DNA from: Eutreptiella sp. 'Long Island Sound 2002'
Lineage: Eukaryota; Euglenozoa; Euglenophyceae; Eutreptiales; Eutreptiaceae
Direction of reading: 5' to 3'
Length of the DNA: 64,000 nt
Assembly: GCA_964036045.1 (NCBI GenBank)
Contig: OZ038381.1
Location: forward strand, 145,585,596 to 145,649,595
Under the pieces are notes generated by a model. That model saw only the letters and a list, made by a program, of their open reading frames with translations. It was not told the origin of the DNA and did no database searches. Of the stretch, positions 10,155-20,614 are shown piece after piece. The position numbers were made by a program, and so were the translations under genes. Within the stretch, counting starts at the first letter, position 1, and every line of letters starts with the position of its first letter.

Positions 10155-12299
10155 TAGTCATAGTCATAGTCATAACCACTTATCATGCCGTCTACTGGAG
10201 TTACCGGGCATCTCGCGCCGACAGGTGGTTCCTGCCTCGCTTGATCCCGTGGGTCCCAGGGCTGCCTGAGGTGGCCCACAGCATGACGGAGGACCCAGAG
10301 GACCAGGGATACCGGTCAACTAGGCTTTGGGGGCAGTGGCAACTGCAAAGCGTTAGCATTAGCAACGGCGACGGACGCTGGCCCGTTTGTTCGCCGGGGG
10401 TAAGGGGGCAAGGCACATCAACGCAGCAGCATTGCAACAAGCAAAAAGCAAGGGCTTCTCTGTCCGGTGCAAAGCGGCAACCAAGGAACAAAGCAGCACG
10501 CATGCGGCGAAGCAAGAGCGGACTCTCCGTCGTTCGCGTACCTCCGCCACCGTGGAGACGTCCATCACCCGTGACCCCACGGAATCTATTGCCAGCTGCG
10601 TACTCGTAATTGCCCACCACCCCTGACTCCACGTATTCCACTGCCAGCACGCAATAACCCGTATATGCATAGCCAGGATTTCTGGGAGACTCCTGCCTAG
10701 CCTGGCCCTCAGCGTTCATCGCCCCCATGTTCCCATAATGTACGCCGCCGACCTACCGCACCAGTCCCCTAGTATAGTACAGAAACACGGTATCAACTCC
10801 ACGTCCCCGTGGCCCTGAGCTGCACCCACACCCCAGATATATACCATGCCGGCACTCCATGTCAGGGGCTAGTACCCAATCAGCTTCGAGGCATCCACTT
10901 TCCCACGTATAATATAACATGAGGGTCTACAGGGGGGGACGCCGGCAGCTACGCGACGGGAGTGGCGCAACCCGTGAATATCGCTGGCTGGGATTCGGGC
11001 TGGTGGGTGCCGTAGCTTGGTTATCGACCCCCTGTAGGGGTACCCACCAGAGGCTCGCCCCGGGCTGTGGTAACCGGGTGCACCTCATCTGGCCCACATA
11101 CATTGCCCTGGCGCCTACCCTTGACCCTTACCTGCACTAATTGGCCAGCTCCCGTGGTTGCGCCTCTTCCGCCACAGCAGCGGCCGGGCCGCAGGTTCGG
11201 CCCCCACCGACGACGTGGCGAGCCTACTTATAGCATTGGCCCGCGCGTCACCCCCCGGACCACTCAGCATGCCGCTCCTCCTCTCTCCCCGCCTCTAGCC
11301 GACCGGACTGGCGCCCCCCAGGAGTAAGTCGCTACAAATGGTGAGGCGACCGCATACTCATCGCTACGACGCCGCGCAGTACCGCTGCCGCCACGCCGAT
11401 GCCACCTGCGAGCCGCCATCACACGCACCACCGCAACCGCAAGGCCATGGTCAGAGGTTAGACTATGTACATGCCCGCGGGCACGGTCCCTCTAGTTTGT
11501 TAACGGGGCCAGGGGATGCCCCCACGCGCCCCCTGAGTTGTTAGAGGGGTCAGGGGGACACCCCAATAGCGCCATGCATCCCCGCAGCTCCCCCACTGTA
11601 CGGTTCCCCAGTACCGCTGCGTAACCCCACCGTACGGACCCTAGTACCGCCGCGTATGCCCCCAAGACGCCAGTACACCGTCACCTTGAACTCCGCGTGC
11701 CCCTCGTGAGTGCTGCTCCCAGGCTGCCACGCCGTCTCAAGTACGCCCGCCATACTGTCCACTTGACGACCTCGCCGTCACATCCCTCCACGCACACATC
11801 ACCACTTCCGCGCCGCTCCCCGGGCCTGCAGGCTGTCCCCGCAACCCCGTGTCACACTCCCAAGGGGCGCCGCAACGCGTGCACCGTAGCGCCGGCAACG
11901 ATGTCGCACGCCCCCAGACAACTCCGTGCACCCCCGGTGTATCCCGAGCAACCACTCCCAATACTGCCGTAGCCAGGCCGCCAGTAGAGACCCCGGTGCC
12001 ATGGGAATACCCTACAGGGGTTTGGGCCTTATTACCCTGGTCGGGACGACCCATCACACCTCACTGTTATATGCGGCGACCCGGGGCAGGCGGGTGAAGC
12101 ATCCCTGTCCGACCCTCATGCACGGGGGCAGTACGGCTCACCATCAGGCCGGCACAACCTGTCACATCGCGTTGGCCGTCATACGCCGCTTGCCAGTACC
12201 GCACAATCAGGCCATGAGGGCAGTGCTTCTCGGGCGCTACCCCCTCCGCTGCGTCCAGCGTAGGGACGGTAGCAGGTGCACCCACAATTCCTAACCCCA
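10155..12299 (-). other. LINE copy B 3' UTR and tail
   Basis: Reverse-oriented equivalent of 4,487-6,618, differing by scattered substitutions and small indels. It ends in three TATGAC units and (TA)n. The minisatellite segment (11,565-11,690) has about two units, as in copy A. Confidence 0.8.
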
Positions 12300-12652
12300 T
12301 CAATCTGCATCACCCCCGGCCCCCACCACGCCGTCACCATTTCCTCCGTGATGCCACAACCAGAGTATCCGCGAGTCGCCCTCCAGAGCCGCCCACCACA
12401 GCAGCAGGGGCAAGGCTGCCGACGGCGCATCGGGGCATCTCACCGCTTCCACTCCGACGCTCTTCAGGCCACCCTGGATTGTCTTCCAGGCCCTTGAGGA
12501 CATCTGTCCAGAGTGCCGCAGTGCCCACCTCGCCTTAGGCCACCCCCTATCGGCACGCTCCTTACATGTCCCGCATAGAGGGGCGGAGGCACACTGATGA
12601 ACCCAAACTGACGCTGTCTCCCCGCACCCGTGGCATCGCTGGTATGGCTCGT
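12300..12652 (-). pseudogene. LINE copy B: C-terminal zinc-ribbon region, out of frame after the deletion
   Basis: Encodes the same [16 protein letters not shown]...[22 protein letters not shown] tail as copies A and C, ending at the family stop at 12,300. The upstream frame enters a different phase because of the 551-bp deletion at 12,637-12,641, so this tail would not be translated from the main frame. Confidence 0.7.
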
Positions 12653-14875
12653 CGCAGCTGCCGGTCATACAGCCACAACGTACCCACGTCAAGTACGACA
12701 GCCACCGCCAGGGTTGGGAGACTGCACAGAGGTTGCTGAAGGTCCGGCAGCACCTCGCGAGGCCAGCCCATGACGTTCCCCATAGCTGGATGGTTGGCGT
12801 ACACCTGGAGCCAGGGATAACTCTGGCCGTCAAGGCTTCTCACCATGGTACCAGGCACCAGGGCCCACGATTGCGCCGACACCACGCGGGACCACTCCCT
12901 GAATGCCGTGATGTCCCTTGCCACCCAGGAACCGATCCACTGGCTGAAGGCCTGCGCCACCGCCGCCATCCAGTGAGGGAACAAGGACATGGCCTCTTCG
13001 TGAGCGATGCACGACCGTGGCACCAGCAGTGCGTGCAGCGGTGGCCTCTGAAAGGTCGCCCGCAGGTTGCCGGGGAGGCCGGCAAACGGGTTCCACGGCG
13101 GACGCTGCTGGATCCTCCCTGCTGGCGGGCAGAAGGGTGTGTCACCTCGCAGGAACGCGTATACCGCCCTCCTTCGATCTTGCATCGGCAGCTGCATGAT
13201 CTGGGTGAGCCGATGGTTCCTGCGGGCATACACATCTTCCCCAATCTGGACCGTGTCCTCCACAAAGAGCCTGCCCTTGGCAGGGCCCCGGGACGACGCC
13301 GCTCGCACCGTAGCGAACAGCCGCTTCAGGTCCCCGGGGACGACACCCACCATCAGGGATTCAGTCCACCTGCAGCCGTGCTCCCTCCACGCCACGAACT
13401 CGACCGCCCTGTCTGTCAGGGGTAGCTCCGCCGTGAACTCCTCCACATGCCTGCACAGGAGCCCAGCCACCTCCTCGTCCCGCGCACACAGCAGGCGCAT
13501 GTGGCCAATGTCCTCCTCCGGCCCCCCACAGAAGATACAAGGGTGGGCCGGTATTGCCATACGCGTGAGCTTCTGTCTCCACCGTCGCATGACCTGCATT
13601 GTGGACAAGCGACCGTCACGTGCCCGTAGCATATTTCTGTGCGTTGGGCCGTGGTGTACAGCTCCCAGGGGCACCGCCTCGCAGGCGCCAGCCAGTGGCG
13701 TGTGCGCCCTGGTGCGCGCCGCTAGCGAACGCCACTCCATCTCCCGGACTTGCTGAAGGGCTTGCATGGATGGCACACGCGGCTCGAGCTCTCCATTATC
13801 CCCCGGCACCAAGAGGATGGCGTGCTCCTTTGGTAGGACGAGATGGACAGGCGGGGCCATTGCACGGGCCGCGGCAGAGTCCGGCGCCTCGAGCGGGACT
13901 GCCGCCAAGTGCGAGCTCTGCCTCACCACCCAGTGGTGCGGCCCCCCAACTCGGCGTGGCAGCCGCCACAGCCCCTCCACTATCCAGCTCAGTGCGTGCT
14001 GGTTGACCAGATGGGATGTCGGCCCCTTGATGCCACGGTACAGGGCCTCCTGCGCCCTGCGGAGATGCGCTCCTATGATGGACACATGCACCACGTGCAC
14101 CGTGCACGCTGACGGGGGCGTGTGCAACAGGTAAGCCGCCGCGCCGATGATCTTTGCCTCCGGGACCGTGCCGTAGATGGCACCCGTCCGCGTGGGGATG
14201 CCGTGGCTGGCCACCGCCACGTTTGTGGCGTCGTCTCCCTGGGGCGACGCGTCAGACGATGTGACTTTAGTCGCCACCGGCACCCAGCAGTACCGGTGGG
14301 GTTCCAGCCACGCCACGTCGGAGTGGGGGCTCCTCACCACCCTTCCAAGGGACGCCGCACTGGAGGCCGTGAGCTCCGGGGACAGGACTACCTTCGGCCG
14401 ATACACCGCATGTGGTCTCCAGGCCAGGTCACATCCACAGACTAACTTGATGGCGTCCAGGGCGGTGGTATACTCCGCCCCCCAAACCGTTGCGGAGCAG
14501 GAGGGCTGGTACACCACCACAGATCCCTGTTCCACCGCGCCGCCATCACGCAACGACGTGACGGCGACGTGCAGATCATGCGGCACGTGGGACATCCGAA
14601 CCACTTCCGGGACCGAGTACTCATCCGGATCCGGGACAGGGCCTGCTGGTAGCAGGAGGACAATTGCCCACTCGCTGCACCCGTGCACCGCCGCGCATGC
14701 CCTGGAGAACGCTGGCCGCCCGTGCACAACCCACAGTGGTGACGGGTTTATGCCGCCCCCGGCGTGTGGAGTGAGTAGGGGGACGGACGCCGGATCGTCT
14801 TGCTGCTGGTAATCCTCAAAGACGTCCCCCAACAGAAACAGGAGGGCGGCTAGCGGGACGAACGGCATGGACCCC
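12562..14875 (-). pseudogene. LINE copy B: RT connection, RNase H-like and zf-RVT-type finger region
   Basis: Matches copy A from [10 protein letters not shown] to WLYDRQLRRAIPA. It keeps the [17 protein letters not shown] and HVVHVS blocks of the RNase H-like part; VDVS in A is VHVS here, so a probable catalytic Asp has become His. It also keeps the [18 protein letters not shown] finger. At 12,637-12,641 it jumps over 551 bp (3594-4145 in copy A numbering) and terminates out of frame at 12,562. The upstream border is a 2-bp deletion at about 14,871-14,875: copy A has GGGGCTAT where B has GGGGGT. Confidence 0.8.
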
Positions 14876-16490
14876 CGGGTTGGCCGGGTCCCATCCTTCC
14901 TCCCTGTACCCGCCCTCCACATACACGTCCCCTGCAGCGGACTGTCGATTGCGTTTGCTGGCCTTCTTTCGGAGCACCGGGTGAATTAGCCGGTGAGTCA
15001 ACGGACTAGGCAACTGCGGCCGGAAGACGTCGCGGAGCCCCGTGAACCACACGTGGTCCAGCTGATGGGGCCCTACTCCTGCGTGCGGAAGGTGTAGGTG
15101 GTCCTCATGACACTCCTGGAGCTGGACAGCCCAGTGCCCAGGCGCAGGACAGGGGAGCCGCACATGCAGGAGGTCATTTGCGGGATCAGTCAGGGACTGT
15201 ACCGCCGCATCTGTGCGGGGCCCCGAGAGAACGCATATGTCTCTACCCTTGAAGGAATAGGATTGGGACACCCACTTCCGCCCCACCCACTGCACTTGCG
15301 GCAGATGGGCGTGTACACACAAGTACACTGACGATGGCATGAGAAGTCCTACGCGCAACGTCCCCATCGCCCGGAGTACACTATCCACCCACGTATTGCC
15401 AGCGTGCGTGGCGAATGACACAGAGGGCACCATGAACTGCCCGCACACTCCGTACTGCACGTGCATGTCCCGGAGCATGGCCCGCAGCTCATCCCGGACT
15501 GTCGTGGACCTGTGGTGGGTAGGTTGAGCCATGGTCGCCACGACGGAGTCGCGGCAGATAATCTGGACATTCGCCAACCGTAACCCATGACCCGACCGCA
15601 CCGCTACGTTGGACAGGTCCTTGGGCAGCTTCTCGAATTGCAGGGCCGCAGCCTTGATGGCAGTATTCAGCTTGATCACCGCCGCCGTGTCGGACAGGTA
15701 GGGCGCCACGTACCGCACGATGCCTCCAACCACAGCCGCCATCACCTCATGAGGCACCGACGCCGGCCCCAACGTGTTCTTGCACCAGCCCAGCAGAGCT
15801 TCACACCGGAGTACATGTTTCTCCTTCATGGTCGCCACCCCCCTGGGATCGAGGCGCAGGCCCAAGTATGGTACCATGCCCTTGGCACGTAAGCATACCC
15901 ATGGGGCCGCCGTGTTCCCTGGGCTCAGGCACACCATGATCGAATGGATGCGAGCAGTATTGGCATAGGCGCATTTGCCGACGTTGAGGGACATGCCCAT
16001 GTCCGTGAGATACCGCGCTATCGCCGCTGCATACTCCAGGAATTGCGGCAGGGAGTGCGCTATCAACACGAGGTCATCACAGTACGCCTGCACCAGGGGT
16101 GGCACCGCATGGCGAGCATCTCCCCGCGCCTTGCAGGCAAGGGTCCACAGGAGAGGTTCTAAGAGGAGGAGGTAGAGCACAGCGCTCTCCGCACTGCCTT
16201 GCCGCAGGCCCCTGTGAAGCCGAATGCTCGGCGTCGGGCCGTGCGCGGTGACGATGCGCACCAGAGACCCGCAGCTGAGGGTGTGGAAGAGCCTGATGAG
16301 CTCCTCCGGGACTCCCATGTGGCGCAGGAGGAGCGCCAGCGCCCCGTGCGGCGCCGTGTCAAAAGCTTTTGACACATCCAAGGCCAGGACGTGGTTTTCC
16401 TCCTGCCCACGCTGCAGCCTGCGCTGGGCCAGGAACACCGGGGCAGCCGCCGTGGAGCCCGGCATGGCTCCGAACTGCCAGTCCGCAGCC
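14871..16490 (-). pseudogene. LINE copy B: reverse transcriptase core
   Basis: Contains all palm motifs. HVLALDVSKAFDT holds the first catalytic Asp (about 16,355-16,392), then GLRQGSAES, then [15 protein letters not shown] with the YxDD box (about 16,060-16,100), and then the thumb to [17 protein letters not shown]. It catalyses cDNA synthesis from the nicked target. The frame is entered by a 1-base shift near 16,485-16,505 from the endonuclease frame and left by the 2-base deletion near 14,873. The homologous stretches are in frame with each other in copy C. Confidence 0.85.
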
Positions 16491-18450
16491 AGCCCCTCCT
16501 TGCCAGTACAGCTGTGAACCTCCGCATGAGGGGAGTCATGAGCATTCGCATGTCTTGCTGCCCTAGCGCTATCGGCCTGTACTCGTCTAGGTTGCCCGTG
16601 GCTGTGCCCTTGGGCATCAGCCAGATAATGGCTTCGTGCCAGGACTCCGGGACGTCCGCACCCCGCAGGATTGCCCTGTACGCGTGCACCAGGAGCCCCT
16701 GCACCGGTTCAGGCAGCTCTGCTATGAGGGCAGCCGTGACTCGGTTGGACCCCGGAGCTTTGTTGTCCGCCACGGCCTGCCTCACGGCGTCTTTAAGGTC
16801 CTGCAGGGTGTAGTCCTGTACCGACCTCCATTCCTTAGGCACCCCCCTGGGAATGTGGGCCCGGACCAGCCGCTCGGAGGCCGGCAGGTTCACTGGCCGC
16901 TTGGCGTACAGCGCCTCCCAATACCTCTGGACCTCGCCAATGACGTCCAAGGCCTCCAAGAGCACCTTCTCCGACTCGCGGACGCGTACGGACCACAGGC
17001 CCGACGGGGCATAGTTCACCACGTTGATGGCCCCCCGTATCGCCATCCATCGGAGCTGCAGATCCGGCACCCTGCCCCGCCAATAGTCCTTGATGGACCG
17101 GCGCCTGTTGCTCCTGAGGACACCCCGCAGCTCCTCCACGCGTGTCTCTAGCTGGTGGAGCTGTTGGTCCAACGCGGCACGTAGGTCCTCCACCGAAGCA
17201 GGGGATAGGTCGGGGTCCACCGCCCGGAGGTGCTGTAGCAAGGCAGTCGCTTCCTGGGAGTGGAGTCCGGCCGCTGCCGCGTCCCGTTGCCACAGCTCAT
17301 GGGCGCGCCAGGCTAGGGCCTGCTGATCCGAGAGGACCTCGGCCAGAGACGCCTCCGTCTCCGCCTGCCCGTACGGGTACTGCGGGTCCACGCCCGACGG
17401 CATGCGCACTCTCGTGACCCTGAACACGTCATCACGGAAGGCGTAGAGCAGGTCAAAGACCGCTTGCACCTCCGACGTGCCCATGGTGGCAGTGTCCTGG
17501 TCTGACGAGAGCCACGCCTGCAGCCGCCGATCCCCGCAGGCCTTCTGCAGTACTGCCGCCGCCGCCTCACGAACCCCCGGGGAGTCCGGGCGTATGGCAT
17601 GCAGCCTGCCTTGGGCGTGCGAGTAAGCCATCCTGGTGACCCTCTCTTTGCCGGCCACCGCCAGTGGGAGGTCCAGGACCACAGGGCCATAATCCGACCC
17701 CAGCGACGCTGGAGACCGCCCCGGCGCCAAGTGTGGGCGCTCACGCGCCGCCCATGGGACCAGAGGCGAGTTCAGCAGGAAGGAGTCCAGTCGGTGCCCT
17801 CCCCTCGTGGGCCTCATGTCCTCCTCCCGTTCCGGGCCTGCCCTGCGGAAACCACACTGTTCCCACAGGGCTTGGAACCTCCTCGTGGTGGGGTGCCACG
17901 GGGACTCTAGCCACACGTTGAAGTCCCCTCCGAGGAGCACGGCCCTGGTGCCACCCGCGCTCTTGGCCGCCGCGTACATGGCCACGTCAGCCCAGAAGGA
18001 CGCCTTGGACGCCCAGGAGTCGCCGCCGCTGCCCGGGCCGTGGACGTTGATGACCGTGAGGGAGCCACCTGCGGTCACCACATCGAGGGCCATGGCCTTG
18101 CCCGGCACGATGTCCACGACGTCTCGAACTTCCTCCGCGGCGAATATGTCCGCCCGAAGGGCAATCAAAAGCCCGCCGCGCACCGCTGCCGCCGACGCGG
18201 CCTGGGCATCCACCCCCGGGTATGCATGATACCCGTGGTGGCGCCACTGATTCTCCGAGTGCACCACACCCTGAGGGTCCTGCAGGCCGGTCTCCTGGAA
18301 GAGGCCCAGGATGGCACCCTCGGCCTTCATGACGCCCGCCGCCACCGCCTCACCGTCAAGCATACCTGGGGCCACTGGTACGCCGTCCCCCCGCATCGAG
18401 CCCTGGACGTTCCAGGACACCGCCGCTCGGGTGTCGGAGGCGGGGCCCCT
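16485..18450 (-). pseudogene. LINE copy B: APE-type endonuclease and RT N-terminal region
   Basis: An apurinic-endonuclease-like (exo/endo/phosphatase fold) domain that nicks target DNA. Visible motifs: SWNVQG (Asn, ~18,400-18,417), LFQETGL (Glu, ~18,285), INVHGPGSGG, LLGGDFNVWL (~17,920) and HRLDSFLLNS. The terminal motif reads GSDYGPVVLDL (~17,685-17,700), where the family normally has SDH, so the catalytic His is Tyr (codon TAT). An RT N-terminal domain follows (NKAPGSNRVTAALIAE, ESWHEAIIWLMPKG, DEYRPIALGQQDM). The frame runs on from ORF1, separated only by TGA. The first ATG lies after SWNVQG, so the domain has no ordinary start of its own. Confidence 0.85.
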
Positions 18451-20547
18451 TCATGGCTGCACGTGTGGACCGGGGCCCCCCGCCGGATCCGGATCACTGG
18501 ACGGAGCGGGGCCACCAGCAGGTCCAGGGGGACCACCCGCACCCGGCGCGGGTGGCTTGCGAGGTGGCCCCTGTCCCCGTGGGCCTCCGCCCGAGGCGGC
18601 CGTTGTCTGCTGAGACCCGGCAGATGCGGCGGGCTCCCCCTCTGCCTGCCCGCCGGATGTACTTGCCGCCGTACTCCCCGTAGAAGTCACCGCCCCAAGC
18701 CGTGCTGCAGACCCAATCGCTCCAGATCGCGCCGCCGACGGCGACGCCCCGCGCCCCGCCGCAGGGCGGGCACCCGTGGGCAGCATGAGCGCTCTGGACC
18801 TCGCCTGGGCCGACGCGAAAGGCCCCGCCTGGCCCCCCGGCATAACGCCAGCCAGCATGGCCAACGCCTGGTCCTGTTGCGCCGGATCAGCCGCATGGTC
18901 CCGCTGGATGTGGTCCAGCAGGTCCTTGGGGTGGAGGTGGGTGGGCCGGCAGTACTTGCCAGCTCTCCATGTGCAGTGAACAGCCCCATCCAGCTGAGAC
19001 CAGGGGCAGACGTTGATCGTCTTCGACCCACGCTGCTCCGTGGCCAAGTCACCGCCGAAGTGCTGCAGCACGTACCGAATGTTGGCATAGGCGCCATACT
19101 GAGGCGGGGGGCTCCTCTTGGGCGGCGGCTTGGGCGCTGCTTTCGGGGCCGGCCTCGCCGCCGCGGCCGGGGATGCCGCAGGCCGTACCGGTGGCACGCT
19201 TGGTGGCTGCGGCAGGTGCAGCATTCCCCCCACGGGAAACTGCTCCTCCACCCAGCGGCGCCACGCGTCAGCGAACTTCTCCCGGTCGCCCTCGACCTTC
19301 CACTTGGACGTGGAGGACGCCCGGAGCCACGGCCCCATGTTCTCCGCCATGACCAGGCGGAGGGCATCTCCTCCGCTCTGCCGGCGGAAGCGTGTCGCGG
19401 CCGCGCATGCCACGGTCCCTTGGAGGTACAGCGCCTCGCCCCCGTCGCCACTCAGTGCACTAAGGTGCAGGGCCTCCAGGTCGGCGGGGCGGACCGTGAG
19501 CACCGTGCCCTCTCCGCGATCGTACAGGCGCAGTGCCGAGGAGTGGGGCTCCAATGCCGCCACAACCCAGCACCACACCCGCGACACGCTATGCAGCAGT
19601 GCCAGCGAGGCTGCCGGCCTGTTGCTGGAGGACTGCGCTGCCGGGGCCCTGCGGATGGCCGCTGCGTGACCCTGCAGCGCCCTGCACATGACAACTGCAT
19701 GCTCAGCCTGCCATATGATGCTCGGGGCTACGGGCCAGACGTCCTGCCCCCGGATCGCCAGCGGTCGCGTGACCTCCACGAAGACCGCCGGCGCCCGCGG
19801 GATGTCCTCGGCCGTGCACCTGTGTGCCCTGCGCACCGGCCCCAGCTCCCTAAGGCACTCCCGGAGCCTGGACTGCTGCCTCCTGAGCCGGGACGCGGTG
19901 ACGACGACCCACTCCAGTCCCCCTGTTTCCACCCGAACACAGGCCCAATACTCCGCCCCTTCCAACACCACCAGCCGCCCCATATCCGCCACGCCCACCG
20001 CATGGGTGGGAGGCACGCTCTCCACCCGCAGCCACCGCTTGGCGCTTTCTTCGCACGGCTGGGGGGCATGCATCCGCTGCTGCTGCATCTCGTCCCGCAC
20101 GTGCTGCAGGGACACTGTCATCAGCATGGACACCCCCCCGTCCGCTGCCGCCGCCATACACAGCAGTGCATGTGGCATGTGCGCCCCGGGCAACCCCACG
20201 CTGTGCTGGACGTCCGCCACGTCCAAGGGTGTGCGGGGCACCGGCAGGGCATCCAACACCGCTGCAGGCAGCTCCCCCAGGGACGGCAGACGCGCGATGG
20301 GCCCCATGTCCCTGTTGAGGACCACCGCCGCCAGCCACCGCCTGTCCAGCGCGGACAGGAGGTTGCCCGGCCTCGGCACCCTGAGAAGGGTACCGACGGC
20401 GGACATGAGGGCGCACACGCCACATTCCTTGGTGTTGCCGGCAGGCTGCTGCACCTGTGCCGCCCTGGCCGTTGCCAGCAGATGCTCCGCGCCCGGCCAA
20501 CCCGCCCTTTGACCCTTGGGCGCCATGCGCATCGTCCGGATTGCCAT
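18451..20547 (-). CDS. LINE copy B ORF1 protein (putative RNA-binding, gag-like)
   Basis: About 698 residues from the first ATG after the (TA)n tract (20,547; alternatives 20,532 and 20,526) to TGA at 18,451. The N-terminal half has NTKECGVCALMSAV near the start and later AEYWACVRVETGGLEW; together these weakly recall the Cys and His boxes of ubiquitin-specific proteases, with the His position occupied by Glu. The middle is Pro/Ala-rich. The C-terminal third has a Cys/His cluster, HCTWRAGKYC...HLHPKDLLDHIQRDH (C-x7-C-x12-H-x4-H), then a Gly/Pro/Ser-rich tail. Role inferred from position: binding element RNA. The 5' UTR is only ~16 bp, which is unusually short, or the copy is slightly 5'-truncated. 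Confidence 0.7.
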   Translation of the reverse strand: MAIRTMRMAPKGQRAGWPGAEHLLATARAAQVQQPAGNTKECGVCALMSAVGTLLRVPRPGNLLSALDRRWLAAVVLNRDMGPIARLPSLGELPAAVLDALPVPRTPLDVADVQHSVGLPGAHMPHALLCMAAAADGGVSMLMTVSLQHVRDEMQQQRMHAPQPCEESAKRWLRVESVPPTHAVGVADMGRLVVLEGAEYWACVRVETGGLEWVVVTASRLRRQQSRLRECLRELGPVRRAHRCTAEDIPRAPAVFVEVTRPLAIRGQDVWPVAPSIIWQAEHAVVMCRALQGHAAAIRRAPAAQSSSNRPAASLALLHSVSRVWCWVVAALEPHSSALRLYDRGEGTVLTVRPADLEALHLSALSGDGGEALYLQGTVACAAATRFRRQSGGDALRLVMAENMGPWLRASSTSKWKVEGDREKFADAWRRWVEEQFPVGGMLHLPQPPSVPPVRPAASPAAAARPAPKAAPKPPPKRSPPPQYGAYANIRYVLQHFGGDLATEQRGSKTINVCPWSQLDGAVHCTWRAGKYCRPTHLHPKDLLDHIQRDHAADPAQQDQALAMLAGVMPGGQAGPFASAQARSRALMLPTGARPAAGRGASPSAARSGAIGSAARLGAVTSTGSTAASTSGGQAEGEPAASAGSQQTTAASGGGPRGQGPPRKPPAPGAGGPPGPAGGPAPSSDPDPAGGPGPHVQP

Positions 20548-20561
20548 GTTCCATGTGTCCC

Positions 20562-20563
<2 letters not shown>

Positions 20564-20612
<49 letters not shown>
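20564..20612. repeat. (TA)n microsatellite shared by the LINE B 5' end and LINE C tail
   Basis: TA tract with one TACATA interruption. Its left edge meets the start of LINE B (minus strand) and its right edge meets the (TATGAC)3 tail of LINE C. Confidence 0.95.

Positions 20613-20614
<2 letters not shown>

Larger units (their letters stand above)
10155..20563 (-). mobile_element. LINE copy B, essentially full-length APE-type non-LTR retrotransposon
   Basis: 10.4 kb on the minus strand, bounded by (TA)n at both ends. Order: ORF1 (20,547-18,451), endonuclease plus RT N-terminus (18,450-~16,490), RT (~16,490-14,871), RNase H-like and finger region (~14,872-12,640), C-terminal zinc ribbon (to 12,300), 3' UTR (12,299-10,155), tail (TATGAC)3 then (TA)n. 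Damage: in-frame TGA after ORF1, a 1-base shift near 16,490, a 2-base deletion near 14,873 and a 551-bp deletion at 12,637-12,641. It is therefore not autonomous as it stands. Clade not assigned: the APE endonuclease with RNase H-like domain suggests the I/R1/L1-type superfamily range. Confidence 0.85.

Noticed and set aside
16357-16376. Perfect palindrome TGTCAAAAGCTTTTGACA in the RT gene
   Set aside because: It encodes the conserved SKAFD motif, so it is more likely chance than a regulatory site.
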